A DNA stretch of 64,000 nt from Chelatococcus sp. HY11 (GTDB lineage: Bacteria; Pseudomonadota; Alphaproteobacteria; Rhizobiales; Beijerinckiaceae), in contig NZ_JAHBRX010000001.1 in assembly GCF_018398335.1 (NCBI RefSeq), positions 248,001 through 312,000 on the forward strand, in the 5' to 3' direction. The translations under genes were made by a program, and so were the position numbers. This document shows positions 19,189 to 27,424 of the stretch, piece by piece; positions within the stretch are counted from its first letter, which is position 1, and each line of letters opens with the position of its first letter. The notes beneath the pieces were generated by a model, which was not told the origin of the DNA, made no database searches, and was given only the letters and a program-made list of their open reading frames with translations.

Positions 19189-19938
19189 TTGGGCTTCGAT
19201 TTCAAGGCCATGTGGAAAGGGGCGCTGCGCGAAGTCGGCTTGGTATTGGCCCTCCTTGTGATGGCCGGCGGAATTCTCGGCTTTCTGGCGGTTGCCGAGG
19301 AAATGCGCGCTGGCGAGCTGGAGGCGTTCGATACCGGCATTCTCCTCGCCCTGCGCAATCCCGCCGATCTTGCCGACCCGATCGGTCCGCGATGGCTGGA
19401 AATCGTCATGCGCGATATCACAAGCCTCGGCAGCATCCCGGTGCTGGCGCTCATCATTATGGTCGTGATCGGTTATCTTGTCCTGGTGCACAAGCGTGCC
19501 ATAGCGGTGCTGCTCACGGTCTCCATGGGGGGCGGACTTCTCCTCGGCCATCTTCTGAAGCTCGGGTTCGACAGGCCAAGGCCCGACCTCGTGGCCCATC
19601 TCGTTGATATCCATTCGCTCAGTTTCCCGAGCAGCCATGCCATGCTGTCGGCCATTACCTATCTCACGATCGGCGTGCTCCTGGCGCGGGTGGAGAAAAG
19701 GCGCGTCGTGCGCCTGTATATCCTCGCGGTCGCGGTCGGGCTGACGCTTCTGGTTGGCCTCAGCCGGCTCTATCTCGGCGTGCACTGGCCGAGCGACGTG
19801 CTGGCGGGCTGGTGCGCCGGGGCGGCCTGGGCGATGGCCTGCTGGCTTGTGCTCGTTCTCGCTCAGGGACGGTGGTCGGCGGGCAGCGATGATGCTCCAT
19901 TGGAGCCGGGCCCGAGGAGTGCCGTGGAACCGAGGTGA
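19189..19938 (+). CDS. PAP2-superfamily membrane phosphatase
   Basis: Membrane phosphatase of the type-2 phosphatidic acid phosphatase family, acting on lipid phosphates such as phosphatidic acid or undecaprenyl diphosphate. The 249-residue product has several membrane helices and all three signature motifs: KLGFDRPRP, SFPSSHAM and SRLYLGVHWPSDVLAG. The start is TTG at 19189, decided by a perfect AAGGAGG 8 nt upstream. Its 3' end overlaps the convergent lipid kinase by 76 nt. With a kinase on each side, the block suggests a kinase/phosphatase balance on one lipid pool. Confidence 0.92.
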   Translation: MGFDFKAMWKGALREVGLVLALLVMAGGILGFLAVAEEMRAGELEAFDTGILLALRNPADLADPIGPRWLEIVMRDITSLGSIPVLALIIMVVIGYLVLVHKRAIAVLLTVSMGGGLLLGHLLKLGFDRPRPDLVAHLVDIHSLSFPSSHAMLSAITYLTIGVLLARVEKRRVVRLYILAVAVGLTLLVGLSRLYLGVHWPSDVLAGWCAGAAWAMACWLVLVLAQGRWSAGSDDAPLEPGPRSAVEPR

Positions 19939-20822
19939 ACGGCCAGCGCGCTGCGCTGGCAGGCGGCACGAAAAAGCGTCGTGTGCATGGGTTCTCCGTC
20001 GAGGTTGACGTGCAGAACCTCATCTGAGGTGAACTCGATCCACGGGCTCCTGACGCGCACCACGAGTTCCTCGATGCCGGCCGCGCCCTGGCCGAGGAGG
20101 CGGGCAAGCGCGTCGAAACGCTCCTCCGCGTCGAGTTCTGGCAGGATCATCAGATCGAGCAGGCCATCGTCGATCAGCGCATCTGGGCAGAGGGGGATGC
20201 CGCCACCGGCTTGGCGCCCGTTGCCGATGGCGAGGGCGAGGAAACGTCCCTCCCACGAGAAACCCTCGGCGTGGAAACGTCCGTTGTTGGATGAGAGTTC
20301 GCGAAACCGCGTAAGGCCCGTCAGGACATAAGCGAGGCCACCGAGGCGGCGCTTCAGTTCAGGATCGGTCTCGACGGTGACGCGTGAGCCGAAGCCGCCC
20401 GTCATCACATTGATGAAGTTGCGCTCATTGATGCGCCCGACATCGATCACGTGAGCCCGACTTTCCGCGGCTATCCGCAGGGCGGCCGTCATGTCAGTGA
20501 CCGGTATGCCGGCCGAACGCGCGAAATCGTTGGCTGTGCCGAGCGGCAGGATGCCGAAGGAGCAACGCTCCGGCGGGCGCGCTGCCAGACCTGCGGAGAA
20601 CACCTCGTTGACCGTGCCGTCGCCGCCGCCCGCGACGATGACGTCGACATCGCCTTGGCGCGCGGCTTCCACTGCCTCCTGCGCCATACGGGCCGCGTCA
20701 CCCGCTTCATAGGTGACACGCACACCCACGCCATGCCCCTCCCGCCGCAGGGTACGAACCGCGTGGCGCACCTCCGCATTTCCCGCCGCCTTGCCGTGAA
20801 GGATGATGCGGATGTTGGTCAT
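19863..20822 (-). CDS. Lipid kinase, YegS/DAGK family
   Basis: 319-residue paralogue of the 18015-19025 product. Family motifs: IRIILHGKAAGNAEVRHAVR, VDVIVAGGGDGTVNEVFSAG, GILPLGTANDFARSAGIP, NFINVMTGGFGSRVTVETD, and VLHVNLDGEPM near the end. This is closer to YegS in length and motif order than its neighbour. The C-terminal ~25 codons overlap the tail of the PAP2 gene on the other strand. It follows DUF4105 on the same strand within 10 bases and may be co-transcribed with it. Confidence 0.92.
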   Translation of the reverse strand: MTNIRIILHGKAAGNAEVRHAVRTLRREGHGVGVRVTYEAGDAARMAQEAVEAARQGDVDVIVAGGGDGTVNEVFSAGLAARPPERCSFGILPLGTANDFARSAGIPVTDMTAALRIAAESRAHVIDVGRINERNFINVMTGGFGSRVTVETDPELKRRLGGLAYVLTGLTRFRELSSNNGRFHAEGFSWEGRFLALAIGNGRQAGGGIPLCPDALIDDGLLDLMILPELDAEERFDALARLLGQGAAGIEELVVRVRSPWIEFTSDEVLHVNLDGEPMHTTLFRAACQRSALAVHLGSTALLGPGSNGASSLPADHRP

Positions 20823-20828
20823 GATCCG

Positions 20829-21842
20829 TCACCTGTTGCCGTCAGTGATCGCTGTCGTGGGCACGGGAATACCGGGGACATTGGCCCGGATCGCATTGGA
20901 AAAGTCCGGACTTTTATCAGCCGCGATCGCACGCTCCGTGATCCGGCCGCGTTTCCTCAACTCGGCCACGCTGGTGTTGGTGTCGAGGCCGCCGACATCG
21001 TGGATGTATTCTGGCAAATAGCCCGACAGCACCAGCCGGTAATCCATGGGAAGGCCCGGCACGATGCGGTTCACCATCTCATAGACGATGGTGGTGCAGT
21101 TGGCGGTGATGGTGTTGTAGAAGCGCGGCCGCTGCGTGAGGGCATTCGCCGCCTCGGCATAGGCGAGAAACAGTGATCGAGCCGCCTCCTTGGACATGCG
21201 AATCCGGTAGATGTAGGTGTCCTCGCCGCGCACATTCGGCCGCAGCCGGACGATGTCGCGCTCGTCGGCCGCGACGATGCTTGTCTCGAATTCCTTGAAG
21301 AAACCGCCTATCTCCGAGAAGCTCTCGGTCTTTTCCTTGCGGATCTCGACCGAGAAAACAACGAACTGGCCGTCGGCGAAGCCAAAGGACACCAGCGTGT
21401 GGGCGATGGCCGGCCGCCCCCAGTAGGACAGCACCATATCGACCGACGTCAGCGTGGCGAGGTCGTAGCGGCGCGTCTCCCAGCGGGGCGTGTAGTCCGT
21501 CTCGGTGCGCCATTCGAAATTGCGGACGTTATGCAGCGTGACGCTGTTACCGTTGATCTCGGCTGAGAGCATCCGGCCGACGTCATCCGCCCATTCCCTG
21601 TCGTTTGAGGGCCTGATGGTGGTCCACCACAGACTGAGCCCGACGAACACCGCAGCATAGAGCAGGAGCGGGCGCCAGTCTCCCCGGAGAAGCACGACGA
21701 TCGTGCCGAGCGAGAGCAGCAACCAGCCGGCGATCGCGGCGTAGCGCCCATAGGGGCCGACGGGTAACCGGTACCACAGCGCTCCAGACCACCAGATCCC
21801 GCAGAAGACCATCGCGATCACGAGCAGGGCGACCACGATCAT
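20829..21842 (-). CDS. DUF4105 domain membrane protein
   Basis: 337 residues. Three hydrophobic segments form the N-terminus (MIVVALLVIAMVFCGIWWSG, AAIAGWLLLSLGTIVVLL, PLLLYAAVFVGLSLWW). A periplasmic DUF4105 domain follows, with DYTPRWETRRYDLATLTSVD, the FSVEIRKEKTESFSEIGGFF segment, and NTITANCTTIVYEMVNRIVP, whose Cys in a TANCTT context resembles the active-site region of papain/NlpC-like families. ATG 21842 has GAGG at 8 nt; an ATG six codons earlier is possible. A 484-codon open frame continues upstream through serB in the wrong frame and is not real. Function unknown. Confidence 0.85.
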   Translation of the reverse strand: MIVVALLVIAMVFCGIWWSGALWYRLPVGPYGRYAAIAGWLLLSLGTIVVLLRGDWRPLLLYAAVFVGLSLWWTTIRPSNDREWADDVGRMLSAEINGNSVTLHNVRNFEWRTETDYTPRWETRRYDLATLTSVDMVLSYWGRPAIAHTLVSFGFADGQFVVFSVEIRKEKTESFSEIGGFFKEFETSIVAADERDIVRLRPNVRGEDTYIYRIRMSKEAARSLFLAYAEAANALTQRPRFYNTITANCTTIVYEMVNRIVPGLPMDYRLVLSGYLPEYIHDVGGLDTNTSVAELRKRGRITERAIAADKSPDFSNAIRANVPGIPVPTTAITDGNR

Positions 21843-21903
21843 GCGCAAACCTCGCGGCATCCGAGAGCGATCACGCGCGACGGCGGGTTTCTCCCGTTTC
21901 TGT

Positions 21904-22836
21904 TCAGTCGGTTGGCCTGACGAATTCATCGCTGCGATAGCCCTGGGCAAAGAGGAGGGCGGTGAGATCGGCATGGTCGAGGCGCGCGTGGGCGGCAGCG
22001 GCCACGGCTGGTTTGGCACGGAATGCCACACCAAGGCCAGCGTCTCCGAGCATCGCGAGGTCATTGGCGCCGTCGCCGATCGCCACCACCTCGTGCGCGG
22101 CGAGGCCGAATTTTTCGCGCAGCTCCTGCAAGGTGGCGAGCTTCGCCTCCCGTCCGAGGATCGGTTCCTCGACCTTGCCGGAAAGCTTGCCGCCTTCCGT
22201 GAGAAGCACGTTGGCGCGGTTTTCCTCGAAGCCGAGAACCTTGGCGATCCTCGTGGTGAACAGGGTGAAGCCGCCGGAGACAAGGCAGGTATAGGCCCCC
22301 TTGGCGCGCAGCGTCGCGATGAGCGTGCGGCCGCCGGCGGTCAGCGTGATGCGCTCAGTGATAATGCGGTCAACGACATCGACATCGAGGCCGGCGAGAA
22401 GGGCGACGCGCTCGCGCAACGCTGGCTCGAAGGCGATCTCGCCTCGCATGGCGCGCTCGGTAATCGTCGCCACCTTGTCCTTCAGGCCCACGAAGTCGGC
22501 GAGCTCGTCGATGCACTCCTGACCGATCATGGTGGAATCCATGTCGGCGAGGAACAGTCGCTTGCGGCGCTCGGCCAGCCGCTGGACGAAGACATCGATC
22601 GGCAATCCGTCGAGCGCAACATGGACGCGCTTGGCCATGACGCGCGGGTCAGGGTCGGCGGCGCCCTCGATCGCAGGCCGGAAGGGGATGTCGACCGCGA
22701 GCGTCGGATCGAGCCGCGCGGGCGTTCCGGCTTCAGGTAGGGCTTGCGCCACGCGGGCGATGAGGGCATCGCTGAGGAGATCGCTTCCCGGGGCCGCGAC
22801 CAGCGTCGCGACATGCGTCTGGGTGGTGTCGGTCAT
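21904..22836 (-). CDS. serB: Phosphoserine phosphatase
   Basis: HAD-family enzyme performing the last step of serine synthesis, phosphoserine to L-serine. The 310-residue product has an N-terminal ACT-like part (THVATLVAAPGSDLLSDALI), then motif I FLADMDSTMIGQE (DxDST), motif II LVSGGFTLF, motif III with Lys near GREAKLATLQ, and the Mg-binding GDGANDLAMLGDAGLGVAF. ATG 22836 was chosen over an ATG seven codons upstream because it starts the family pattern. Its start lies 30 bases from that of miaA on the other strand, so the two share a short divergent promoter region. Confidence 0.96.
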   Translation of the reverse strand: MTDTTQTHVATLVAAPGSDLLSDALIARVAQALPEAGTPARLDPTLAVDIPFRPAIEGAADPDPRVMAKRVHVALDGLPIDVFVQRLAERRKRLFLADMDSTMIGQECIDELADFVGLKDKVATITERAMRGEIAFEPALRERVALLAGLDVDVVDRIITERITLTAGGRTLIATLRAKGAYTCLVSGGFTLFTTRIAKVLGFEENRANVLLTEGGKLSGKVEEPILGREAKLATLQELREKFGLAAHEVVAIGDGANDLAMLGDAGLGVAFRAKPAVAAAAHARLDHADLTALLFAQGYRSDEFVRPTD

Positions 22837-22866
22837 GCGGATACGGTGGCCATGCAAACGGGGTGA

Positions 22867-23838
22867 ATGGGAAAGGACGTTGAGGTGTCGGACAGACTGC
22901 GCACCATTCTCATCGCAGGGCCAACCGCATCAGGCAAGTCCGCGTTGGCGACAAGCCTCGCGCAGCGCTATGGCGGCGTCGTCGTCAACGCCGATTCGAT
23001 GCAGGTCTATCGCGACCTCAGAATCATTACCGCGCGGCCGAGTGTTGAGGATGAGGAGGCGGCGCCGCACGCGCTCTATGGGCATGTCGACGGCGCCGAG
23101 AACTATTCGGTCGGCCGCTATCTCATCGATATCGAACCGGTGCTGGCCTCGGCCAGGAAGGCGGGCCGGCCGGTCATCATCACGGGCGGCACGGGCCTTT
23201 ACTTCAAGACGCTGATCGAAGGTCTGTCGGATATCCCGCCGGTACCCGAGGAGGTGCGGCGCGACGTGCGCTCGCGCGCCGAGGGCCGTGATACGCCCCT
23301 GCTGTATGCGGATCTCGCGGTCCGGGATCCGCAGAGCGCCGCACGGATCGGGCCGACCGATCGCCAGCGCATCTTGCGCGCGATGGAGGTCCTGGCGGCG
23401 ACGGGCCGTTCACTTACCTTCTTCCGCAGCCACAAGCGACCAGGCCTCTTGTCCCATGCTGATCGACTGGGGCTGTTCCTCATGCCGGACCGTGCGGAGC
23501 TCGCCCGCCGCATCGATGCGCGCTTTCTCGTCATGATGGAGGCTGGCGCGCTGGAGGAGGTGAGGGCGCTCGGGGCGCGCGGGCTCGATCCCGACCTTCC
23601 CGTCATGCGCGCCCACGGCGTTCCCTGGCTTATCCGTCATCTCAAGGGGGAGATCGGGCGCGACGAGGCCGTCCGCGAAGCGCAGAGCGATACCCGCCGC
23701 TATGCCAAGCGGCAGTTCACCTTCTTCCGGCACCAACTGGCCGGCTTTCAATGGGTGACGCCTGAAGACGCCGAGGCGGCGGCCGCGGGGCAGGACTGGC
23801 TCGCATCGCCGATCGCGCTTGGAACGGACGGCGGCTGA
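22867..23838 (+). CDS. miaA: tRNA dimethylallyltransferase
   Basis: MiaA adds an isopentenyl group to adenosine-37 of tRNAs reading UNN codons. 323 residues with P-loop LIAGPTASGKSALATSLAQR (about 14-33), VVNADSMQVYRDL, ITGGTGLYFKTLIEGL, the tRNA-binding DRQRILRAMEV, and the C-terminal RYAKRQFTFFRHQL. Length and motif order are standard. Confidence 0.96.
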   Translation: MGKDVEVSDRLRTILIAGPTASGKSALATSLAQRYGGVVVNADSMQVYRDLRIITARPSVEDEEAAPHALYGHVDGAENYSVGRYLIDIEPVLASARKAGRPVIITGGTGLYFKTLIEGLSDIPPVPEEVRRDVRSRAEGRDTPLLYADLAVRDPQSAARIGPTDRQRILRAMEVLAATGRSLTFFRSHKRPGLLSHADRLGLFLMPDRAELARRIDARFLVMMEAGALEEVRALGARGLDPDLPVMRAHGVPWLIRHLKGEIGRDEAVREAQSDTRRYAKRQFTFFRHQLAGFQWVTPEDAEAAAAGQDWLASPIALGTDGG

Positions 23839-23910
23839 TCGCATTCGCTGTCACATCAGCGCCATCGAGCCTGAGCTAGACGGGGCAATCTCCACCATGG
23901 GAGTTCCCCA

Positions 23911-24846
23911 ATGATCACGCGTCGCGACAGTTTGAAAATCGGCGGCATCGCCGCCCTCATGGCCCCCTTCGCGGGCTTCGGCGCCACAAGCGCCAGCGCG
24001 CAGGCCAGCCCTGATTTCCGTTTCGGCATCATCGCCGATCCGCAATACGCGCCGGTTCCGCCGAACCCGCAGGGAACCCGCTTCTACGCCAATAGCCTGT
24101 GGAAGCTGTCCGAGGCCATCAAGACCCTCAACAAGGAAGACCTGCAGTTCGTCGCGACCCTGGGCGACATCATCGATCGTCATTGGCAGAGCTTCGGCGA
24201 TATCATGCCGCTCTATGACGCGCTGAAGCACGAGAAGTTCTTTCTGCTCGGCAACCACGACTATGAAGTGGCGGCTGACTATCTGAACGCGGTGGTCCGG
24301 ACGGCGGGCATGCCGAGCGCCTATTACGACTTCAAGGGCGGCAACTATCGCTTCATCGTGCTCGACGGCAACGATGTGAGCCTGTTCTCGACTGGCCCCA
24401 AGCACCCGAAGCAGGAGATCGCCCGCGAGCGCCTGAAGAAGCTGCAGGAGGCCAAGGCCATCAATGCGATGACATGGAACGGCTCGCTCAGCGACGAGCA
24501 GTTCTCCTGGCTGCAGGCTTCATTGGACAAGGCCAAGCAGGCGGGTGAGAAGGTCATCGTGCTCTGCCATTATCCGGTCTTTCCCGCCAATGTTCACAAC
24601 CTGTGGGACAGCGAGCGGATCGTGGATCTTCTGACGAGCTACGACAATTTCGTGGCCTTTTTCAACGGCCATAACCACGCTGGCAACTACGGCGAGGTAT
24701 CGGGCAAGTATTTCGTCAATTTCAAGGGCATGGTCGACACGCCCGACACGTCGGCGTTCGCGGTGGTCGAGGTCTTCGGCGACAAGATCGCGATCCGCGG
24801 CTTCGGCCGTGAGACGAACCGCACCCTCGGCATCCGCGCGGCCTGA
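23911..24846 (+). CDS. Tat-exported metallophosphoesterase
   Basis: 311-residue calcineurin-like phosphoesterase. The N-terminus MITRRDSLKIGGIAALM carries a twin-arginine signal with cleavage near SASA-Q (about 31). Metal-binding motifs are GIIADPQY, LGDIIDRHW, LLGNHDYEV, LCHYPVF and NGHNHAGNY, the full set for a two-metal site. The pattern resembles Mn-dependent ADP-ribose/CDP-alcohol diphosphatases, but the substrate cannot be fixed. Export of a folded metalloenzyme fits the Tat route. Confidence 0.88.
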   Translation: MITRRDSLKIGGIAALMAPFAGFGATSASAQASPDFRFGIIADPQYAPVPPNPQGTRFYANSLWKLSEAIKTLNKEDLQFVATLGDIIDRHWQSFGDIMPLYDALKHEKFFLLGNHDYEVAADYLNAVVRTAGMPSAYYDFKGGNYRFIVLDGNDVSLFSTGPKHPKQEIARERLKKLQEAKAINAMTWNGSLSDEQFSWLQASLDKAKQAGEKVIVLCHYPVFPANVHNLWDSERIVDLLTSYDNFVAFFNGHNHAGNYGEVSGKYFVNFKGMVDTPDTSAFAVVEVFGDKIAIRGFGRETNRTLGIRAA

Positions 24847-24856
24847 CGCAAGAGGC

Positions 24857-25663
24857 TTACGTCACCTCGTCCGTGATCACCGAGAACTGGACGAGGCTGC
24901 TGCGGCCGAAGCTGGTCGAGATGGCGACGTCCGTCGCGTCCCGGCCAGTTGCCATGAGGATCCGGCCGATGCGCGGCGTATTATGCCGCGCATCGAAGGT
25001 ATACCAGCGACCGCCGAGCCAGACTTCAAACCAGGCACTGAAATCCATCGGCAGATCAACGGGCGGGATGCCGATGTCGCCGAGATAGCCGGTGCAATAG
25101 CGCGCCGGGATATTCATGCACCGGCAGAATGTGATGGCGAGATGCGCGTAGTCGCGGCAGACGCCGATCCGTTCCGCGAAGCCGTCCGAGGCCGTCCGCG
25201 CGGTCGAGGCATGTTCATAGCCGAAGGCGATATGATCGTGCACGAAGTCACAGATCGCCTGCACACGTGCCCACCCGGGCTGGATCTCGCCGAAAAGCGC
25301 CCAGGCCCTGTCCGCCAGCTTGTCGGTGTCGCAATAGCGACTGCCAAGAAGATAAACGAGGACGTCGTCTGGCAAATCCTCGATGGCATGCTGCGGCGCG
25401 TCGGGGGCGACGGGGTCTGGAAGGCCGCTGTCTCTGATGACAAAATCCGCCGCGAGAGTGAGCCGCCCCTCCGGCGCGGTCAGCCGGCCGCAGTGGTTGC
25501 CCATGCTGTCGATGTAAGAGGTGATGGGTGTCGGCGGGTCGGCCGTTATGGCTTGTGGTGTGATGAGATCCTGCTCGCGTGAGGGATGCACGCTCAAGAG
25601 GATGAGCATCGGCGTGGGCTGCGGGCAGTCGTACGTGATCTCGTAGCCCGCACGAATTTTCAT
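24857..25663 (-). CDS. Transglutaminase-like cysteine protease family protein
   Basis: 268-residue protein of the bacterial transglutaminase-like family: an N-terminal beta domain (MKIRAGYEITYDCPQPTPML) and a papain-like core with Cys in RIGVCRDYAHLAITFCR. The second motif reads DFSAWFEVW where many relatives have His before Ala-Trp, followed by GGRWYTFDARHN with the Asp. The Ser at that position may be usual for this subfamily, so loss of activity is not claimed. ATG 25663 has GAGGAG upstream. A second transglutaminase-like gene follows at 25792 on the same strand. The reaction in the cell is unknown. Confidence 0.88.
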   Translation of the reverse strand: MKIRAGYEITYDCPQPTPMLILLSVHPSREQDLITPQAITADPPTPITSYIDSMGNHCGRLTAPEGRLTLAADFVIRDSGLPDPVAPDAPQHAIEDLPDDVLVYLLGSRYCDTDKLADRAWALFGEIQPGWARVQAICDFVHDHIAFGYEHASTARTASDGFAERIGVCRDYAHLAITFCRCMNIPARYCTGYLGDIGIPPVDLPMDFSAWFEVWLGGRWYTFDARHNTPRIGRILMATGRDATDVAISTSFGRSSLVQFSVITDEVT

Positions 25664-25791
25664 CGCTGCTCCTCTCCACCTCAAGCTGATCTGCCTCGAG
25701 CCAAACCACAACACCTCCCACCCCGCGAACGGCTGTTACGAGGGTGCAAGCAGACCCCCTGCGAAGGCCTTATAGTCTGGCTGATCTCGCG

Positions 25792-26745
25792 CTAGTTGCG
25801 CTGATCGACAACGCGCCGTGGGCCGTCGCGTTCCACAGACGCTCCATCCGTGCCGGCACGGTTGGTGTTGGCGGCTTCCGACGAGACCTGCACCTCGACG
25901 ACCATGTCGAGGGAATCGCCGGGCAAACCTATCCAGGTCCCGGACAACGGAACGGCCTGGCTCGGGTCCCGCGCCACTGCGACGCGGATAAGATCCCGGT
26001 TGCCGATGATCCCATTGGTCGGGTCGAACTCCACCCAGCCCGCGCCGGGCAGATAGACCTGACACCAGGCATGGGTGGCGCCGCCGCCAAGCCGCGTGGG
26101 GCCGTCGCGATCGGGAACATAGAGGTAGCCTGTGACGAAACGTGCCGCGAAACCGAGAGAGCGCACGGCCTCCATCATGAGGAGCGCGAAGTCGCGACAG
26201 GTCCCCTGACGCAGCCCGAGCGTCATGGCCGGCGGCTGGATGCCCGCCTCCGTCCTCCTGGAATAGCGGAAGCTCTCCTGGATGGCGCATGTCATCGTCA
26301 TCAGCAGGGTGCCGGTGTCGGTGGGATGGCCGACGCGCAGAAACTGCCGCGCCCAGTTGCGTACAACGTCACCCGGGTCGGGATAATGCGGCTCCATGCA
26401 CCGCGCGAGATCCGGCAGTTCCTCCGCGCTATAGGCAAAGGGGTAGGTCTTCGCGTCGGCATCCATCTGGAAATCCGGCGCGTTGAACGGCGAGTGCTCA
26501 AGCTTGATCTGGCTGTCGAAGGTCAGCTCGCTGGCGCGGCCCGTGAAGCGGGCGAGCGCGACGCAATTGCCAAATACGTCGTGGATCCAGCGGATCGACG
26601 CCGGGGTCGGCGTGATCGTCAGGCGGCTGTCGAGGAAGCGCTGGTCATAGCTGTCGCGCGGACGGAACATCAACCGATGCTCGCCGAAGGCGACCGGCTG
26701 CTTGTAGCGATAGGTCGTGACATGCCTGACGGTCAGAATGCTCAT
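25792..26745 (-). CDS. Transglutaminase-like family protein (N-terminal beta-domain type)
   Basis: 317 residues. Begins MSILTVRHVTTYRYKQPVAF, the classic transglutaminase N-terminal domain, followed by RDSYDQRFLDSRLTITPTPA. The core carries an intact triad: Cys in RQGTCRDFALLM, His in GGATHAWCQVYL and Asp in WVEFDPTNGI. ATG 26745 gives the family start; the open frame continues 38 codons upstream without family sequence. It is probably one transcript with the paralogue at 24857-25663, which differs at the His position. Confidence 0.9.
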   Translation of the reverse strand: MSILTVRHVTTYRYKQPVAFGEHRLMFRPRDSYDQRFLDSRLTITPTPASIRWIHDVFGNCVALARFTGRASELTFDSQIKLEHSPFNAPDFQMDADAKTYPFAYSAEELPDLARCMEPHYPDPGDVVRNWARQFLRVGHPTDTGTLLMTMTCAIQESFRYSRRTEAGIQPPAMTLGLRQGTCRDFALLMMEAVRSLGFAARFVTGYLYVPDRDGPTRLGGGATHAWCQVYLPGAGWVEFDPTNGIIGNRDLIRVAVARDPSQAVPLSGTWIGLPGDSLDMVVEVQVSSEAANTNRAGTDGASVERDGPRRVVDQRN

Positions 26746-27252
26746 CGCCGCGTCGTCACACAGAAAACCGTCCAGCCGACGGGCTGGGCCGAGCTCATGA
26801 TACACGCGTCTGGCGAGAGAATCGTGGTCGTGCCTGCGTTCAGGTCTTGGCATGGCCAATGGCCCGTCACCTTCTTCATCATCCGGTCCCGTCGCAGCGT
26901 TTCACGATTCGCAGATCCGGGATCTGCGAAAATCGTACCAGCCACAACATTCGCTGGCGGCGAGCATTTTGCGGCCCATCATCTGCGGGGCCTGTCACCG
27001 CGAGCGGGCTTCTGGCGGCAGACTGTGGCGGTTTCGCGGAAGGACCGAACTTGCCATCTTGGGCGCATGATCGGCCTGACGCTTGGGCGCATGGCCGCGC
27101 AAGAGGCGCTCTCTGCCCATCGGATGGGCAAAGTGGCCATTTGGCCAGGCAATATAATTACGCCATTGCTGCTTTTTTGGCGTAGTTCTGTCTTGACCGG
27201 TTCGAGGGTCTCAACTAACGTCCAGCCAATTCAGGATAGGGATGACGGGCGC
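26746..27252. other. Non-coding interval with a 23-bp palindrome, upstream of the ilvB leader
   Basis: No gene is supported in these 507 bases. A perfect palindrome TTCGCAGATCC-G-GGATCTGCGAA lies at 26908-26930, flanked by CGA and TCG that extend it with a small bulge. It sits between the divergent transglutaminase gene and the ilv leader, so it may be an operator or a hairpin repeat. The AT-richer 27140-27240 probably contains the promoter of the ilv leader transcript. Confidence 0.45.
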
Positions 27253-27303
27253 ATGCGCGCGAAGCTTATTGTATCGGGGGCGCCATCGACGGAGCGGGAC
27301 TGA
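27253..27303 (+). CDS. Possible ilv leader peptide with Leu-Ile-Val codons
   Basis: A 16-residue frame MRAKLIVSGAPSTERD lies 172 nt upstream of ilvB. Three consecutive codons for Leu, Ile and Val (CTT ATT GTA) are exactly the end products of the pathway. A GCGGG/CCCGC hairpin spans its stop codon, a longer stem GCGCCA (27280-27285) / TGGCGC (27321-27326) encloses it, and an intrinsic terminator follows. This is the architecture of ribosome-mediated attenuation. Having only one codon for each amino acid is fewer than in classical leaders, so the peptide call is tentative while the terminator is firm. Confidence 0.55.
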   Translation: MRAKLIVSGAPSTERD

Positions 27304-27330
27304 CCCGCAGGTCCGTTTGGTGGCGCATGC

Positions 27331-27354
27331 AAGGCTCCTTCGGGGGCCTTTTTT
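27331..27354 (+). terminator. Attenuator terminator upstream of ilvB
   Basis: Stem AAGGCTCC / GGGGCCTT with a TTCG tetraloop (27331-27350, one G-U pair) and six T. It lies 71 nt before the ilvB ATG with no gene ended here, so it must act as a regulated terminator of the ilvB leader. GGAGC at 27291-27295 can pair with GCTCC in its left arm, giving a candidate antiterminator. Confidence 0.82.
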
Positions 27355-27424
27355 GTTGCCCGATCCGGATCCGGCCCCTCCAACGCGACGCACCACGGAG
27401 CGATTTCCACTCGGAGCGAATTCC

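Noticed and set aside
20829-22283. A 484-residue reading of the DUF4105 gene
   Set aside because: The first ~147 codons run through serB in another frame; family sequence starts at the membrane segment near 21842.
25744-27303. A 519-codon plus-strand frame over the transglutaminase and ilv leader region
   Set aside because: Antisense to a clear transglutaminase gene, no family features; its tail is only the leader region of ilvB.
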